Part shown: positions 9,356 through 21,915 of the stretch, one piece after another
Layout of the letters: the number at the start of each line of letters is the position of its first letter
Numbering within the stretch: the stretch's first letter is position 1
Source: Phoronis australis
Taxonomy: Eukaryota; Phoronida; Phoronidae
Length of the DNA: 30,511 nucleotides
Assembly: GCA_002633005.1 (NCBI GenBank)
Contig: NMRA01000027.1
Coordinates: 909,362-939,872, forward strand
Reading direction: 5' to 3'
Made by a program: the position numbers and the translations under genes
The notes under the pieces: generated by a model
The model's database searches: none
The model's input: only the letters and a program-made list of their open reading frames with translations
Told to the model about the DNA's origin: nothing

Positions 9356-10642
9356 TCACTCAATCAGGATAGACTTGCAGAACACAGGCCTTGGGTTGCC
9401 TTGGATTAAATGCTTGACGACCAGTGACGTGTCTAGTCTTTTCGTTGTTTCGTAATGCATGGCCATCACTGATAACCCAGCAAGCCTTTCCTCAGACATA
9501 GTAGCCCTCAAATGTGTCTTCACATGTCTGACCACAGAAAATGATCTCTCTGCTTCAATGGAACCAATGGTGGACGTTTGGAAAGATGTAGCAGTCTGCT
9601 TGCTTGAGTGTGGAACACAAGTTACTTGGCAATTCCTCTTGACTTGGAGCATTCCAGAAGGACCACCAGCGTCGGAGTTATTGCTGAAATGAGAACAAAA
9701 GATATTGATACTTTTTATGTTTCTACTGTTACATAGGGCATTCGGTAATTTAACAGAAGACACAACATGTTATTCAAAATGCCGGTAGCCAGAAAGGAGT
9801 CAGTCACCTGCAGGGAATCTGGTGATGGCAAGTCTATGTCTTAGAAATGCAGCCGATCCTCCAGTGAGCCTAAAGCCTACATAACTGATCCTGCTAACCA
9901 CTAACGGCACAAGAAATGACAGCTTCCACCTGCTTTTGGTCTTTCGAAGACACGGTGGTCAACTGGTGCGAGATGTTGTCTAGAAAGGGCATTCCCACTG
10001 TTCTTCTGTAGTACACAGATTTCGGTTAAAGAGCAGATAAAAAGTTAAATGGAAATACAAACTAAAATCCGTTGACTTTGTGCTTTACTGGGTAAATTTG
10101 ACAGGTCCGAAAATAATTTCCTTTTCTTTTTCATTGTACATAAGTATTTTGTGTACAAAATGTGTAGAAATATAATTTATTACCTGTGTGTTTCTGCATG
10201 AACGCTAGTCCCATGCCTCTGGTGTCTGACTGCCGAGGATTCTGGGTATCGGATCGAATGTTCTCGGCGATGGTTTGCACGTCTTGGAACCATTCAATCC
10301 AGGCATCTTCGATGTTTGTTCTCAATGCTTGCACTTCATCACTGTTTTGTGAATGAGCTTATAAACCACTACAATGCCAGCATCTCGTTTTTGCAGCTTT
10401 GCACTAAGCCTCTTGTGGTTGTCAAGTCCATTTAAAAGAGTTGTAAGCGCAATTATATTTGACTCTTTCATCATGGACTGCTTCAAACATTGCGCTTTTG
10501 TCAAAGACGATGTATCCCAGGACCAATTTGCATCCCTTGCAATTTTCCGAATAAATGTCTCTATGTCTAAACTCTTGAAACGCAAAGTTGTAACGCCAAA
10601 TAAACGCCCAATGGTCATGGGCGTTTCATCGGGAGGGCCTTT
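9356..10642 (-). pseudogene. hAT-family transposase-like gene, C-terminal half, decayed
   Basis: Read on the - strand, three separated pieces follow the order of an hAT transposase of the ZMYM1/52K-repressor-like type. Piece 1 (10642 to 10184) holds ALTTLLNGLDNHKRLSAKLQ, then QALRTNIEDAW, matching the region before the insertion domain. Piece 2 (about 10013 to 9900, with no ATG) reads YYRRTVGMPFLDNISHQL, a hallmark hAT segment. Piece 3 (9683 to 9356) carries the dimerisation motif EAERSFSVVRHVKTHLRATM followed by SEERLAGL. Good splice sites flank them: acceptor TTTTTTGCAG at 10643, donor CAG|GTAATA at 10184, acceptor TTCTCATTTCAG at 9684. A one-base frame change near 10330 interrupts piece 1, and the phases of pieces 1 and 2 do not match. 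The N-terminal half with the BED-type finger and the first catalytic Asp is not found. It is most likely a dead copy; a domesticated gene with a sequencing error is less likely. Confidence 0.75.
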
Positions 10643-12690
10643 CTGCAAAAAATCCCTTTATAGAAGACGGCAGTGATGCTTATTGCGGGTAGGAAAACGG
10701 TCAGTGCTGAGGTCGAAACCAGGGCACCTTAGGAGGTCTATTGATCACCACGCGAGTTCCACAAGATTTTGCTGAGCCCACCCGCTATTTCAGGTACTGT
10801 ACGGTGTTCACGAATGCGGTCGCCTAGTTGTCAATGTGAATGGGCCTCTGAATTCATTCCTTGTATTGGCCTAACTTGCTGGGGTGCATCTTGAAACGGA
10901 TTCGCGAGCAAACCACAGCGCCCGCCTCAACGGCCCTTACAAAGACCTAACAATTCCACATTACATGTACACTGTATGTTTAATGCGCAAGACGATTTTA
11001 TTATCCACCAGACAAATTCAAGTTACAGACAGTGAAACAATTACCCCGGAACGCGTTAGCCCTGGTGTTGTTTTGGACGAAGGTTATTGGAAACTTTCAA
11101 TCCACGCTACAAAAGATAAACACAGGGTCATGGTGGGAACTCTTTAAAATTCAGCAGAGCATAATTTATTTGAAGCTGTGGACAAATGACGCATATTCAG
11201 GTAGGTAGGCATCGAATTGTATCGGGCACATACATGTAGATGTTTCCTAGAAAAAATCACACTATTAACGTCATGCAATTTTACAATGGTACCTACATGA
11301 TGCAATCGGGCTACATGAGCATGTATTTCTCCCGCCCGCCAATTTCTGCAATGTTGAGATGTCAGTGGGTTGCTGGAATCGGCACAAGGTCCATTTCCTG
11401 AACCTTTGAGGTAACACCGGTTAAACGTCACAGCTAACTCCGAGGATGTATCAATGTTATGTTTCGACTGAGCAAGTGATCTAAAAATATAGGACCTAAG
11501 TTTTGATTTGCTCTCGGACTATGAAACACCGTGGCCGAACTGGCAACATAATTGAATCTTTATCACTGCCCGTGTGTCTATAAACAATCGCGGGTCTGAG
11601 ATTTGGCCAATTTGATATTTGTGATATGACTTACCCTGGGCGGCCTGAGGCCCCTTGCAGTTGACTGTTTAGTTCTAGAATCGGCGAGAATCAATGTGAC
11701 TGGTGATGGCTCACTCTTGGCAAGCGGTGGTGAGGCATGGCACCTCTCGTTACCGTTGGTGCGTATGGAACGATAGCCCAACCCATTTACTTCGTAAGTC
11801 AACACTGGCGTATTCTAGTTTACTTAGATCTAGTCGTGATGAGAAAAATCTAGCCAAAATCCCTTGCTCTATTTCAAAATACGCGGCAATTATATTTCGC
11901 GGAATCTCGCGAGATCTTGCTTTCCTAGCGATGTACTATCAATATGGAACTCGACCCTCGTCACAGTCCACAAGTAACACATACGGTATTTTCATAAATA
12001 TACAGTGTAGCATGACATTATTTTGTAATGTCAGACATCAAACAGTGGCAAGCCGAACCATTTTTGCTTTAGACCCCTGGTCTTCATTTACTCTGGTTTC
12101 CTTTCTCGTAAATTCGCTCTTTTGCAGAACTATTTCCTAAGTCATGAAATGTCATAGATTTCCACGACACGTTGTTTGGTAGTTCAAAGCAATGCAGGTT
12201 TAGCTCATTGTTCAAAGTGAGCCGACTCCGACGTGGACTAGTAGACAGTCTCGCCACCTGGTGTCTGCTTTCCCATCGGATCATTATTTCACGTCGCGAA
12301 GCAGGCAGGTAACTGCAGAGGTTGCTCGGGGAAAGCTTTAAAACCGTGTATGGCTCTTGATTTGTCGTAGCTTAACAAAGAAGTGAACCCCACAATGAGT
12401 AGGATGGCAGCAACACTCTGAATGTCTGTTTTCGCCCATCTATGGGACAGACTGGAAGGCCCAGGCTTCCTGATCGCTGACATGAACTCAGCAGGGGACG
12501 GAAGATCGAATGCAACGGTTCACTGAGCTGCCGCCTCATGCGTGTAAAACCTGTAACCGAGACAGTCGAACTGAGTGTATTACTCTCTCCAGTGTTGGAC
12601 TAGTCTGTTTCAATAATAGACCATACACCCGTGAGTGAACCATTCCGTGGCCAATGTAATTCTGTGGCGGGGAATCTATCCGTAAAATTA
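10643..12690. other. Non-coding stretch, no gene recognised
   Basis: Several short open frames on both strands, none with a known motif. On the - strand, an open frame from 11805 runs into a very good donor (CCCAGG|GTAAGT, at about 11631), so an unknown exon is conceivable. Its predicted residues are not recognisable and no matching acceptor stands out. Otherwise I see nothing. Confidence 0.35.
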
Positions 12691-12723
12691 ACCCACCCAG
12701 CCACCCACCCACCCACCCACCCA
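12691..12723 (+). repeat. (CCCA)n microsatellite
   Basis: About eight tetranucleotide CCCA/ACCC units with one interruption (CAGCC). It is a simple sequence repeat and probably polymorphic in length. The complementary strand reads as a Gly/Trp-rich frame of no significance. Confidence 0.9.
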
Positions 12724-14344
12724 AGCGACATGTCCCTTGCCTTATCGTGTCCAGTGTTAAGCACCTTCTCCCGTTCTCTCCACCTGAGAGGAGCCCCACT
12801 GAGCTAGTCGTTTGTTAACAACACTTAACTGCCCTCTTACAGTCTGATTCTGAATCAATTAAGTCTCGCGGTGGTCTTCCCACTTGAGGGAAATTATTAT
12901 GTCAGTGATGTTGAAAAGCAATTGAATAACTATAGGTAACAATATTGCTCGCGGGCATAAATGGTAAGACCGCTCCGACAATCCTGGTAAGAGAACACCA
13001 ATTTGTTAACGCCTCGGCGCCCTATCCAGTACAATGGACTGGTCGATCACCTTTGCAATTCAGTACCTACCATTCATTCAGTAGGGGTCACCACTATGTT
13101 TGATTATGAATTGACCTAAATTTTAGCATATTTACAATGTAAGCAGGTAACGACATTGTAAGACGTCTGGTCACGTCGGATCTGTAAAGTGGCATTTAGA
13201 AGCACGAAGAGTAGATTGATTTATGAAAAAAACGTTATTGTAGCTTATTGATTCAGCCGTTTCGATTGCTATGTGACAATTTTACCTACAACATTCGTCG
13301 ATTTGAGGATTGAAGTTCGACAGGTGACAAAACACAGGTAAGTACATTTGTTCGCCATGTCTGCCAACCGTGAGAGACTGGGGGTATTATGTGTTTGAGT
13401 AATCGCTGGCGGTAGGTATTGAATTTCAAATTAAACAATTTGGTTAAAATTTGAACAACGATGTCTGAAAGCGCCTGTCGTCTAGTTTGATGTAGGTCTA
13501 TAGCAGCATTGGGCTGTCGAGCAAATGAATTGCGCATTCTCCTCTAGTTAAAATTTTATAAAAATTAAATCACAAATACATTATTTGGTGATACTGAGAG
13601 ATCTTTACGTTGAAGTTTCCCTACAACTAAATGTACATGGGAATTAGTAAGTTTTGTTTCCTTTACTGAAGACAGGTGTGGAAGAATCCAGTAAAAGCAT
13701 ACAACTTTGTTGGTTATAAAGCAATGCTTAACTTTCTTGAGAATAATGAATAGTATGGTTGTCATACCTATATGCTAAGTTTGTCATTCTGAACGAATAT
13801 CTACCAATTCATTGCCAATGAGCCAACACTCACAGTGCATGCAGTGTTAATACACTGTATCGCAAATTCGCCTTCAATTCGTTTTCAAGCATGTAAACTC
13901 ATCATACACTAGACACAACTAAACTAAAAATGAAACTTTCGTATTTTTTATTAAAATGTCGAGGAATGGAAAGACTGTAAGCGCTAGTTTTGAGATATTA
14001 CATTTACCTGTATTAACCTTGCGGAGACGAAATGTTCAAGACATCAGAGTGTCGTCTAAAGCTTTCATTCAACTTCCATTTCGAATTCTTGCGAGTACAC
14101 TATTACCCGCAGGTTAAACTTCGTGAATGTATGTAGATTTGCATTGGAAAGAAATATATTGTTGTAAAAGGCGGATATACTTATTTGAATAACAATGTGA
14201 AACGACGGCTGAGATTAACTGAAAATTAATGCTCCAAACATTTACTTAAGGTGATTACTGCGTTCGCTGACTTTCAAAAGTTTATTATCATGAAGGAACG
14301 TTAGCTACACTGATTTCTGATACCGGGATTATCGTCGTTTCTTC
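12724..14344. other. Non-coding stretch, no gene recognised
   Basis: AT-rich DNA. A small palindrome, CAGTGT-TAAT-ACACTG, is at about 13843-13858. No open frame over 85 codons and no protein motif is visible. Confidence 0.4.
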
Positions 14345-14400
14345 GTGTTGTTTTAACGACTACTTCTGATGTCGCTGTTTAAAACAACACCTACAGGTGT
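14345..14400. repeat. Hyphenated palindrome with nested arms
   Basis: GTGTTGTTTTAA at 14345-14356 is the exact reverse complement of 14379-14390. Just inside, CGAC (14357-14360) pairs with GTCG (14371-14374). A second small palindrome, ACACCT-AC-AGGTGT, overlaps the right arm (14387-14400). The two can compete, as in the pair at 1784-1824. Function unknown. Confidence 0.65.
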
Positions 14401-16318
14401 ACCCGCGTTTGGATTTTCGTCGAAATCCAGTTGGTGTGTGTTTTAGGATGCCGGGAGTCTTTTCATGGTCTGTTTTGAACACTAGTGAATTGCGACAATT
14501 TGCTGTGGACCTAGAAGAAAAACACGTTGAGCATTATAAGATGTGACAAAGGAAATAACAGTTCAACGGCAAGAATAACCCAAATAGGCTTATTGTCACA
14601 CAAGAAAGCCGAGCAATCGCGCTTATTGCATAATTATAATGCGCTGTACAAGACCTTATTCCGTGTATAGGGTCATGTATTCCATGTTCTTGAGAGGTCT
14701 CAGACAATATTGGAATGGCTGTGAACACATGAGAATGATAAGAGATTTCGAACAGAGCGCTTAAAATCCGCTCACCTGCTGCCAGCGACTGCCTCATTCT
14801 TTTTTGAGCGTTGCCTATCTTTCTTCCCTTCATGAGCGATTTTCAGTTGAGAGAAGAGGTCAACACATTCCCAAGAAAATGACTTTAGTCGATAGAATTG
14901 CTTACTGAAGGGTTGCATCTTCAAGACAGGGACTAGGTTTATTGAAAGGACTTAAAACAAATTCATATCCTCTCCATAAACTAGGAACCAGTTATTGGTT
15001 CGTAGCTGCAAATGGGGCATTTTTCTTATCTACTCGCTGAAGGAGAGTTTGGGTATCCTAATTCCAGATGAACGTCCTATTGTTGTGCCCCTGAGAGTTG
15101 TATGTCACGTGAATAGTCATTACAAGGACTTCGTCCTTATCTACGGATTCATGTACTCCAAGGAGTGTGGGATAGCGGTCGTACTAGCAGCAACACGTGG
15201 ACGCGTGGATAAACGATCTGTAGAAAGCACTAAGTTATTTTGGACGTGTTTCATGCAACTGGAACGTCAGTTTATCATTTATTCGAGTAAACAGGCAGCG
15301 TCTGTCCAAAATCAACTTGCTGGTTGCTGAGCAAGTCCGCGTGACTCTTTCTAGATGCCGGATCGAATGACTTGTGTCCTCCAAACCTACGCTCTAAGAT
15401 ACGGCACGCATCGATTTTCGCTGTCATAATCCGTGAAAAGATCAGTGTGGCGTGCACGGATGCGAGGATACAAAACTCCCAAAGCCTACATTATGTAGCT
15501 TTTTTGCCGGTCAACAACCAATTTTCGATTTTTGAGAACGAAACTATGTTCTTGCTCCGTCAATGTGACTATTCATTGAAGGGTGACGTAGGGAATTTTG
15601 GACAATTGCCAATGAACGTTCAACTGAATGTAACAAAATTGAAGAAAAAAGTACTCTTGACACACGTTTGAGTCTTGGAACATCAGACAAGTCATTTGTT
15701 GTTCCGCAAGACTAGAGGAGAGGTGGTTTCTGTGAGCCTAGGACGTAACATGATGTGTTAGATAAGAAAACCACGTTTAATAAAAGGGGCATTATCGGTT
15801 TTGCGACCGAAAATAAATTTGTGGGATTACTGTAGGATAGTATTAGCTTCTTTAGTTGACTTAGTTATTCGCCTTGACCAGAACTGTAAAACAATGTTGG
15901 GATTTTAATTACAAGACGTCAATTCTCGCCCTTGTCTGCCAGTCATTCGCTGAAATCGAGGCCTTTGAATATACCAGCTAAAGTGGCTACAATCCCGCCT
16001 TCCGGAATATTTATTTCTATGAGGATGTTCTCATTTTTTCGTGACAAATTGTAGACGATTACGAGGCTTGTGAGGAACTTGCACTCGTTAAGTTTAGGCT
16101 CGATTAGTTGGTGCGTCACGGCGTGTCATTTTATGCAGCCGGACATGCTCTCGTGCAATATCGAAGTGACCGTTATTTTTCAGCCCGTAAATCCTGCATG
16201 GAACAAAGAACCAATTTATAACAAAAAGTGGTATTTATCAAACGTTAGTTTTTGACTGCCAAATTCGGGTTCATGGCCACTTAATTAAGCTTAAAATATC
16301 CTGCTATTTATTGAGTAA
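14401..16318. other. Non-coding stretch, no gene recognised
   Basis: Open frames of about 100-110 codons occur on the + strand (14995-15330 and 15372-15671) and - strand (14534-14833). None shows a known motif, the first lacks an ATG at its start, and codon content looks random. A donor-like CAG|GTGAGC interrupts the - strand frame near 14775. I do not annotate genes here. Confidence 0.35.
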
Positions 16319-16375
16319 AATGTTGAACTCCGCCTGCAAAGCGTAGACCACAGTGCTACTGCTGAGCTAAGGAGT
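16319..16375 (-). repeat. tRNA-like relic (Pol III A and B boxes)
   Basis: On the - strand TAGCTCAGCAG (16369-16359) fits the A-box consensus TRGYNNANNNG exactly. GTTCAACAT (16328-16320) fits the B-box GWTCRANNC in 8 of 9 positions. The start-to-start spacing of 41 bases is close to that of a tRNA. The anticodon arm does not pair, so this is a decayed tRNA or the head of a tRNA-derived SINE, not a working tRNA gene. Confidence 0.4.
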
Positions 16376-19300
16376 TCTATTCCGCGTTGGTGTTATTCCG
16401 AGGCAAACCAATTTTCTCTCTGATAGTGCCACCTTAAGCACAATGTAAACTCTTGTCGAGAAAACAAACACATGTTTTGGGGCTGGCCATCGAGCAATGA
16501 CAATGTGAGACTAGACTCACACCTCCCAAACGAACTCGGGCCATTATGACTTGAAAACCTGGCATCTTCAGTTGGAGCCTACGATGTAAACGCGATCACC
16601 ACGGTAAGGCAATAGTGCAGGGCAGGTCGCTCCGTGAAGAATGGTGATGTTAACTAACATTATTCATCACGTCTTTCCGTGCGTAGCGAGTGACAATAAC
16701 GTCATTGTGTGGGTTTGTGACGTTCGGGAACCCACCTGGGCTTGTCGTTGTGTGGTAGTTTCGATCCACCAAGGTTACATCTTGGACTCGTGTGTACTCG
16801 GGCAACCAGTCGTGAAATAATATTATGCTACTTTGCGTTCCATCAGATTTAGGAACCAGTATGTTCCTACATCAAACACACCAGACATTTTTAATCAGGC
16901 TTTTTGGTCTGACACAAACTTTAAGGACAGTGGGAAACTGCAATTAAAACGTGACGAAACTTTTATCAGAAGACAGTTTTTGCTCACATTCTTAGTAAGG
17001 AAGGAACGTCTAAGATTATTGAACTACGAAGTGAGTATTCACCACCACGTCACGGAGCATAGGGTTTCACAGATGTAGTTTTATGATGTTTGAAACCCTT
17101 TCTACTTATTTTGTCAGTATGTTATCTAACGATACCCCTTAAAGAACCATTCTCGTAACTAAGTATTACCAGGAAATTATAGTTGCAAATCTTGCTAACT
17201 CGACGTGTCCAGTTTAAAAACGTCGTATCACTGCTGATAACGACCTCAGAGGTAGAGGATAAAGACAGATTATTTTTATCGACGCCACAACAAACAGGTT
17301 GTGTGTTGTTAGGAAATTAGCCGGGGGGTTACTCTTTTCGGGCGAGTGATACATATGTGGCTTCATTCCAAACCACTAGGAATCGAAACATTAGGACAAA
17401 GTCTATGCAGAATGGATGACAGAGAGGAAAGTTTGTTGGGAGAATTGGAGCGAGCTCGGGCAGCACAGCCACCATCCGCCGGCTAGGGCTAACCTTGGTA
17501 GTTAAATGGCGCCCAGACAATGGAACCAAATAATGCTATGTAACTCCACCCTTGGGGAAGATCTATGTTAAACGCTCCCTTGTTAAGCAGAACGGTGGGC
17601 TTCAACGAAAGAGAACCAATGTCACCACTCGAATCGAATTTAACATAGAAAACGTTAATTTCGCCTCGGAAAAGTATTTTTTGGATAAAGACATGGCGTC
17701 GTTTATGAAAATGCATGTAGTCTAGTGAATAGACTGATGAAGCACTTTGTCTGATTCAGTGCCTCGAATTGTTCACATGGCGATTATTCAAATCCCACAG
17801 CAGTTTACAAAAAGAGTTTGTAATTGTAAAATAACATTTACTGGATGCAAATCAACATTCACCAGGTCTCCCGAGAATCCCCCCCCCCCCGGTCCGGGCG
17901 CTGATCTCGCTCGAAAGTGCGGATTATGTTACAACGATTTATCACACCCCCGGTTTCACCAACGGAAAACCAGACATGCATGTACATGTGACTTTTCTTG
18001 CGTAGGTAGATATCAGTTCAAACCACCATTGTGTTTACTTCTCACATGTTTATTCGAAAGCGGAACCGTAACTATCATTTCTCATTTCTTCTCAACAGTA
18101 CGGATTAATCGATAGTTTTGCTGCGCATTGTCACTATTCTATATTGAACAAAGGTCGTGTTATTTTTAATGGACACAACCAAAACACCACCGATAGTCTT
18201 AGAGTGGTACAATTTACAGATCTTGATCAAAAGAAAATGATAATTGCTGGACTAATCGTCGCCTTTTTTCACATCATTCTTTTTCGAAATTCCGGACAAT
18301 TCGCTAAATGCGGTGCAGAACTCGCCGTCTGTGCTTGGAACTTCTCCATTTTTAGGGAAGAGTTGAAATACAGGGGATGCACATGCGATCGCTTCACCAT
18401 CATTATTATTTGTAAAAGAGACATTTATTGAAGAACAAATCCAAAGGGGTGGATGTTACGTTCATAGAATAGTCTGTGCACGTATTCACATTTCTAGTTT
18501 CGTTGTGGTTCGCGCTTGATTTTTGGTAATATTCCAATTGTACATTTTTGATAGCCGACAGTCAAGTACAGCACGCGTCCTTAATGAAGATCAAATCGAT
18601 CAAAATACGTTTGACATCTTATTTTCTCTCGGTTATTGGATAGTTTTGCCTGTTGAATTTCTTAGCTAGCAATGCCTCCATTTTCGAACGTTTGCTGAGC
18701 CAGTTTGTGTAAAATGAAAAGTTTGAAAGCTAAAAAGTCAAAATTGAAGCACACGATATCACTAATGTGCATCGCGGGGCACTCATGCAGTACTGACACG
18801 AAAGAGGGCGTCACTCGCCACCCTTCCTGTCGAAGGCTATAACACATGTATCTCACGAGTCCAAATATGTTCCATGAACATTGAACGCAGAGGACGAAAT
18901 TGGTTGAATTCGTTTCCATGACAGTTCAAAAATCGATATCGTTTTTGGGTGCGCAGACGAAAGCAAATATGTTTTATTCAAGTTAGGGGTGTTATAACAT
19001 GACGAACACATATTTTCAAAAATTTCCCGTGCCGATAAAACATCTAAAACATTGTGTTCCATTACTATGCTAAAGGTTCATAACCTTTCCCATTAACGAA
19101 TGCTTCCCATCCGCCTCGTACTTGTGATATCTTCCGTGAACGTACTACGCATATTCAACAGCAAACACCTCGATTTCGAAGTGCACGGTTATTGATCCAA
19201 CACGTTGTTTTGTGAACACCATTAGGCTCCGGCGAAGGCGGAGTCGGATTTCACATTAAACCGGACACTGGCAGGCTTTATTATTTACCCGTCCTTCAAA

Positions 19301-19632
19301 CCTATAGAAAATCCGTTTGCAGTCGGTAGTTAGGAGATCGGTTATTTTTGTACGGTACACATGAGCGATTGTGCAATGCACACTGTACCCAACCATGCGG
19401 TTACGATAGAAAGCACCAACTTCATGTTTACTGCAGAAACAACTATCCAGGCTATCCGAATAACTGAGTATTGTCATATTTTTATGGTTGGATTCACTGC
19501 AGTGTGATTTTGTTTTAAAAGAAAATGTATTTCTAAATACAGAATTGATGTCAGCGACAACACCTCACGAAAAATGAGGTTGTCCCTAAATCTACGTCCT
19601 CTATATTTCCCCTCCCATTGAATCTCACACTT
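16376..19632. other. Non-coding stretch with simple-sequence features
   Basis: A run of twelve C lies at 17879-17890. A hairpin with a two-base bulge (GACAACACCTCA / TGAGGTTGTC) lies at about 19556-19584. Open frames of 70-120 codons, for example 17747-18115 and 18144-18431 on the + strand, have no recognisable domain. I see no convincing exon. Confidence 0.4.
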
Positions 19633-19728
19633 CATACTCCCCCGGCCTGATTATACCCGTTTCCATGTCCCTCCAGCGCCATGTCCCCTGGTCTGGGTGT
19701 CCCCCGAAACCGATGTTCCCCAAGTCTG
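19633..19728 (+). repeat. Degenerate 16-bp minisatellite
   Basis: Four clear units in register (19665, 19681, 19697, 19713) follow the pattern ATGTYCCC plus eight variable bases ending near CTG or CCG. Two more diverged units precede them from 19633. The 16-base period is not a multiple of three, so it is not coding. The units are heavily diverged, which makes this an old array. Confidence 0.6.
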
Positions 19729-20267
19729 ACAATGCCTCCACCCATTACTTCAAGTTTTGCAGGACATTTCTACCCGAGACCGTCCTATTTCTTCTTGTTA
19801 GTCTTTGGATGGAAAATTTCGTCTTTTAGATAACGCGATAAATAACTAGAGGTCGCCTCTGTGACACTTGTTTCCATGTCTAGAACTTAAGCGCCATTGT
19901 TCAATATTTGCCATCAATTGCCTCTGAGGGGTAGACGTTTTTGTTTAAAAATACGAACACGAATATGACCAAAATACGCGTATATTGGCGAACGCAAACG
20001 TGTTACTAGTACTAACACAATATTCTAGTTCTCCGGATATAAAGAAAGCTCGGAATGATATCCAAAGTATATCGAAACCAGTTAACACCGAACCGAGGTA
20101 GCATTCGGAAAGATCGGACACTGGGGCCCAGTGGACGGTTGAATGGAACAGTCGACTGAGTTTTCTAAGTCTTTTTGCGTATTTGTGTCTTTTAGGACTC
20201 ACAGATGGAATATTTTTCTATCATTTCATTTTTATAATAAGCTCCTCTTTGATTAATGACATTTTCT
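19729..20267. other. Non-coding stretch
   Basis: Ordinary AT-rich sequence without recognisable coding or repeat content. Confidence 0.4.
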
Positions 20268-20293
20268 AATATAATATAATAATATAATATAAC
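20268..20293. repeat. (TAATA)n-type AT microsatellite
   Basis: A short run of alternating TAATA and TATAA units. Simple AT-rich repeat; nothing more can be said. Confidence 0.8.
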
Positions 20294-20384
20294 TAAAAAC
20301 TGAGCCCAGAGTTCATTGGAAATAAATAGGTACTCAATCCTTAAATTGAGAGTGTTGCATGAAAAGATCCATACTTATTTTCGA

Positions 20385-21020
20385 TTATATGGACAAATCA
20401 ACGGAGAGTACACTCTCGATTTGTATCAAAGTCAAAAATTGACTTAGTAACGAAACTAAAACAATACAAGAAAGAGCAATCGGTGTTTTTACAAGCCCAC
20501 AAATACATGGTAGATTTAGGGAACTTGGCAGAGTCCCTAATTGGGATTGTTTCGTGCAACAGGGCACAGGAATTTTAAGCCCGGGGTACGTCGGGAATAA
20601 GGGCATAAATACAAGGGACACTAGACATGGAAAAAATCTGTAGCCTATTTGGGAAAACTGAGAAAGAGGAACAGCAGTTGGAGACCTGTAGGTAAGGAGA
20701 ATATAGGTGTCGAGAAATACCGCTATGGATCCGATAGGTGACAATAAAACGCATCTGAATAAAACGGAAACATTGCCGTTGTTCTCAAAAGGGAAGCTCA
20801 AATGAATTCTCGCTATGTCGATGCTAATATTTTTCATGTTTGGTCTCTTGTATTTTGTAGAAGTTGTTAATTGGCTGGGGGTAACAACATTTAAGGAAAT
20901 CAACGCGAGATCTAGAACTTGGAAACTGTCAACTTGGATGTTCAAAAAAGGATTTCTGGAAGTGCTCCTAAATGAAACACACTTCAGAGACAAAGCTGTA
21001 GGAGTGTGTGGAATGTACAA
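20385..21020 (-). other. Unusually long unexplained open frame
   Basis: A 211-codon stop-free frame on the - strand, long for DNA of this base composition. It opens with TTG at 21020; the first ATG is about 60 codons in. The predicted product is rich in Leu, Ser, Val, Phe and Pro with several hydrophobic stretches, and resembles nothing I know. The opposite strand has partly open frames too (20815-21099). It could be an exon, a decayed coding sequence or chance; I do not call it a gene. Confidence 0.2.
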
Positions 21021-21627
21021 AATACGATTAAATTATTATCGTGACACTGAAAGTATATACTTCTGTTACCGTAAAAATCGGAGGAGTTCTGATTTTTGAA
21101 CAAATATTGATATTTAGATTTATATCTTCTGATCAAGTCAAGTTAGTAACGACCATTCATTTAGCAGTTCGGGAACCATATTTTGGACTGTGTAAGCCCT
21201 GTCCTATGAGTTCGAGACTGTTCTTGTGAACTACCGTGAACTGCACTACCGAGTGCAGATCAATGTCCATGAGTACTAGAGACGTGTTGTTCGGGTAGTC
21301 TGATCATTGGCCGCCGCTCGCCCCAAGAGACTCGATCCACGATGGTGACGTGTCAAGTTCCGAACCTTGGTAATAGGTCCAAGTTGTTTGTGAAAAAAAT
21401 GAGCGACTTTTTAAACGACGGTACTGCTGCCTATTTGTTTGAAATCTACGCGCAATTATCGCATACACAAATCGTGAAAGCCAACCAGTGGGGAAGCAGT
21501 ACACGACTCCATCATTCTTCGTGTGCATGAGATGCACGTGAACATATTAATCAGAATATACAGATAGAAGTAGTAATAATCGTTTCAGCTCTGCTGAAAC
21601 TACGTAACACTAATTAAAAGTAACACG
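21021..21627. other. Non-coding stretch
   Basis: Short overlapping open frames without motifs. Nothing recognisable. Confidence 0.35.
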
Positions 21628-21915
21628 TTCACCAATATTACAACGCTACCACAATAGTAGCCGCGAACACCACAACAAGGTCTGCTATCATTATCAACAC
21701 CATACCACCGCTATTGTCACCACCTCCACCGTCACTACCACCATAATCACCACCGTTATCACCACCACAACGAGCACTGTCAACATCACAACTACCGTCG
21801 CTACCATGACAACCTCCACCATTACATTCACCATCAGTATCACCGCATGACCACTACCATTTTCTACGCCATCATTACTACCCTTAACAAGCCTCGTTAC
21901 TACCATCACCATTGG
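21628..21915 (+). repeat. Imperfect CAC/ATC/ACC triplet repeat
   Basis: Nearly 290 bases of interrupted three-base units, mostly CAC, ACC, ATC and ACT. The reverse strand therefore reads as a Val/Met-rich frame of 72 codons, which is a by-product of the repeat. It is a low-complexity, purine/pyrimidine-asymmetric tract. Confidence 0.85.

Noticed and set aside
11531-11541. TGGCCGAACTG, a perfect A-box match on the + strand
   Set aside because: No B-box lies within 40-60 bases downstream and no cloverleaf can be drawn.
11578-11805. A - strand open frame ending at an excellent donor (CCCAGG|GTAAGT), possibly an exon
   Set aside because: It opens with TTG, the residues match nothing known, and no partner exon was found. 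A good donor alone is expected by chance in 30 kb.
12536-12799. A - strand Gly/Trp-rich 87-residue frame
   Set aside because: It owes its composition to the CCCA microsatellite and has no family match.
14534-14833. A - strand frame starting MKGRKIGNAQKRMRQS and reaching CAG|GTGAGC
   Set aside because: The start has a poor Kozak context, only about 20 residues precede the donor, and no downstream exon or family match was seen.
21694-21912. A Val/Met-rich 72-residue frame on the - strand
   Set aside because: It is simply the translation of the CAC/ATC triplet repeat.
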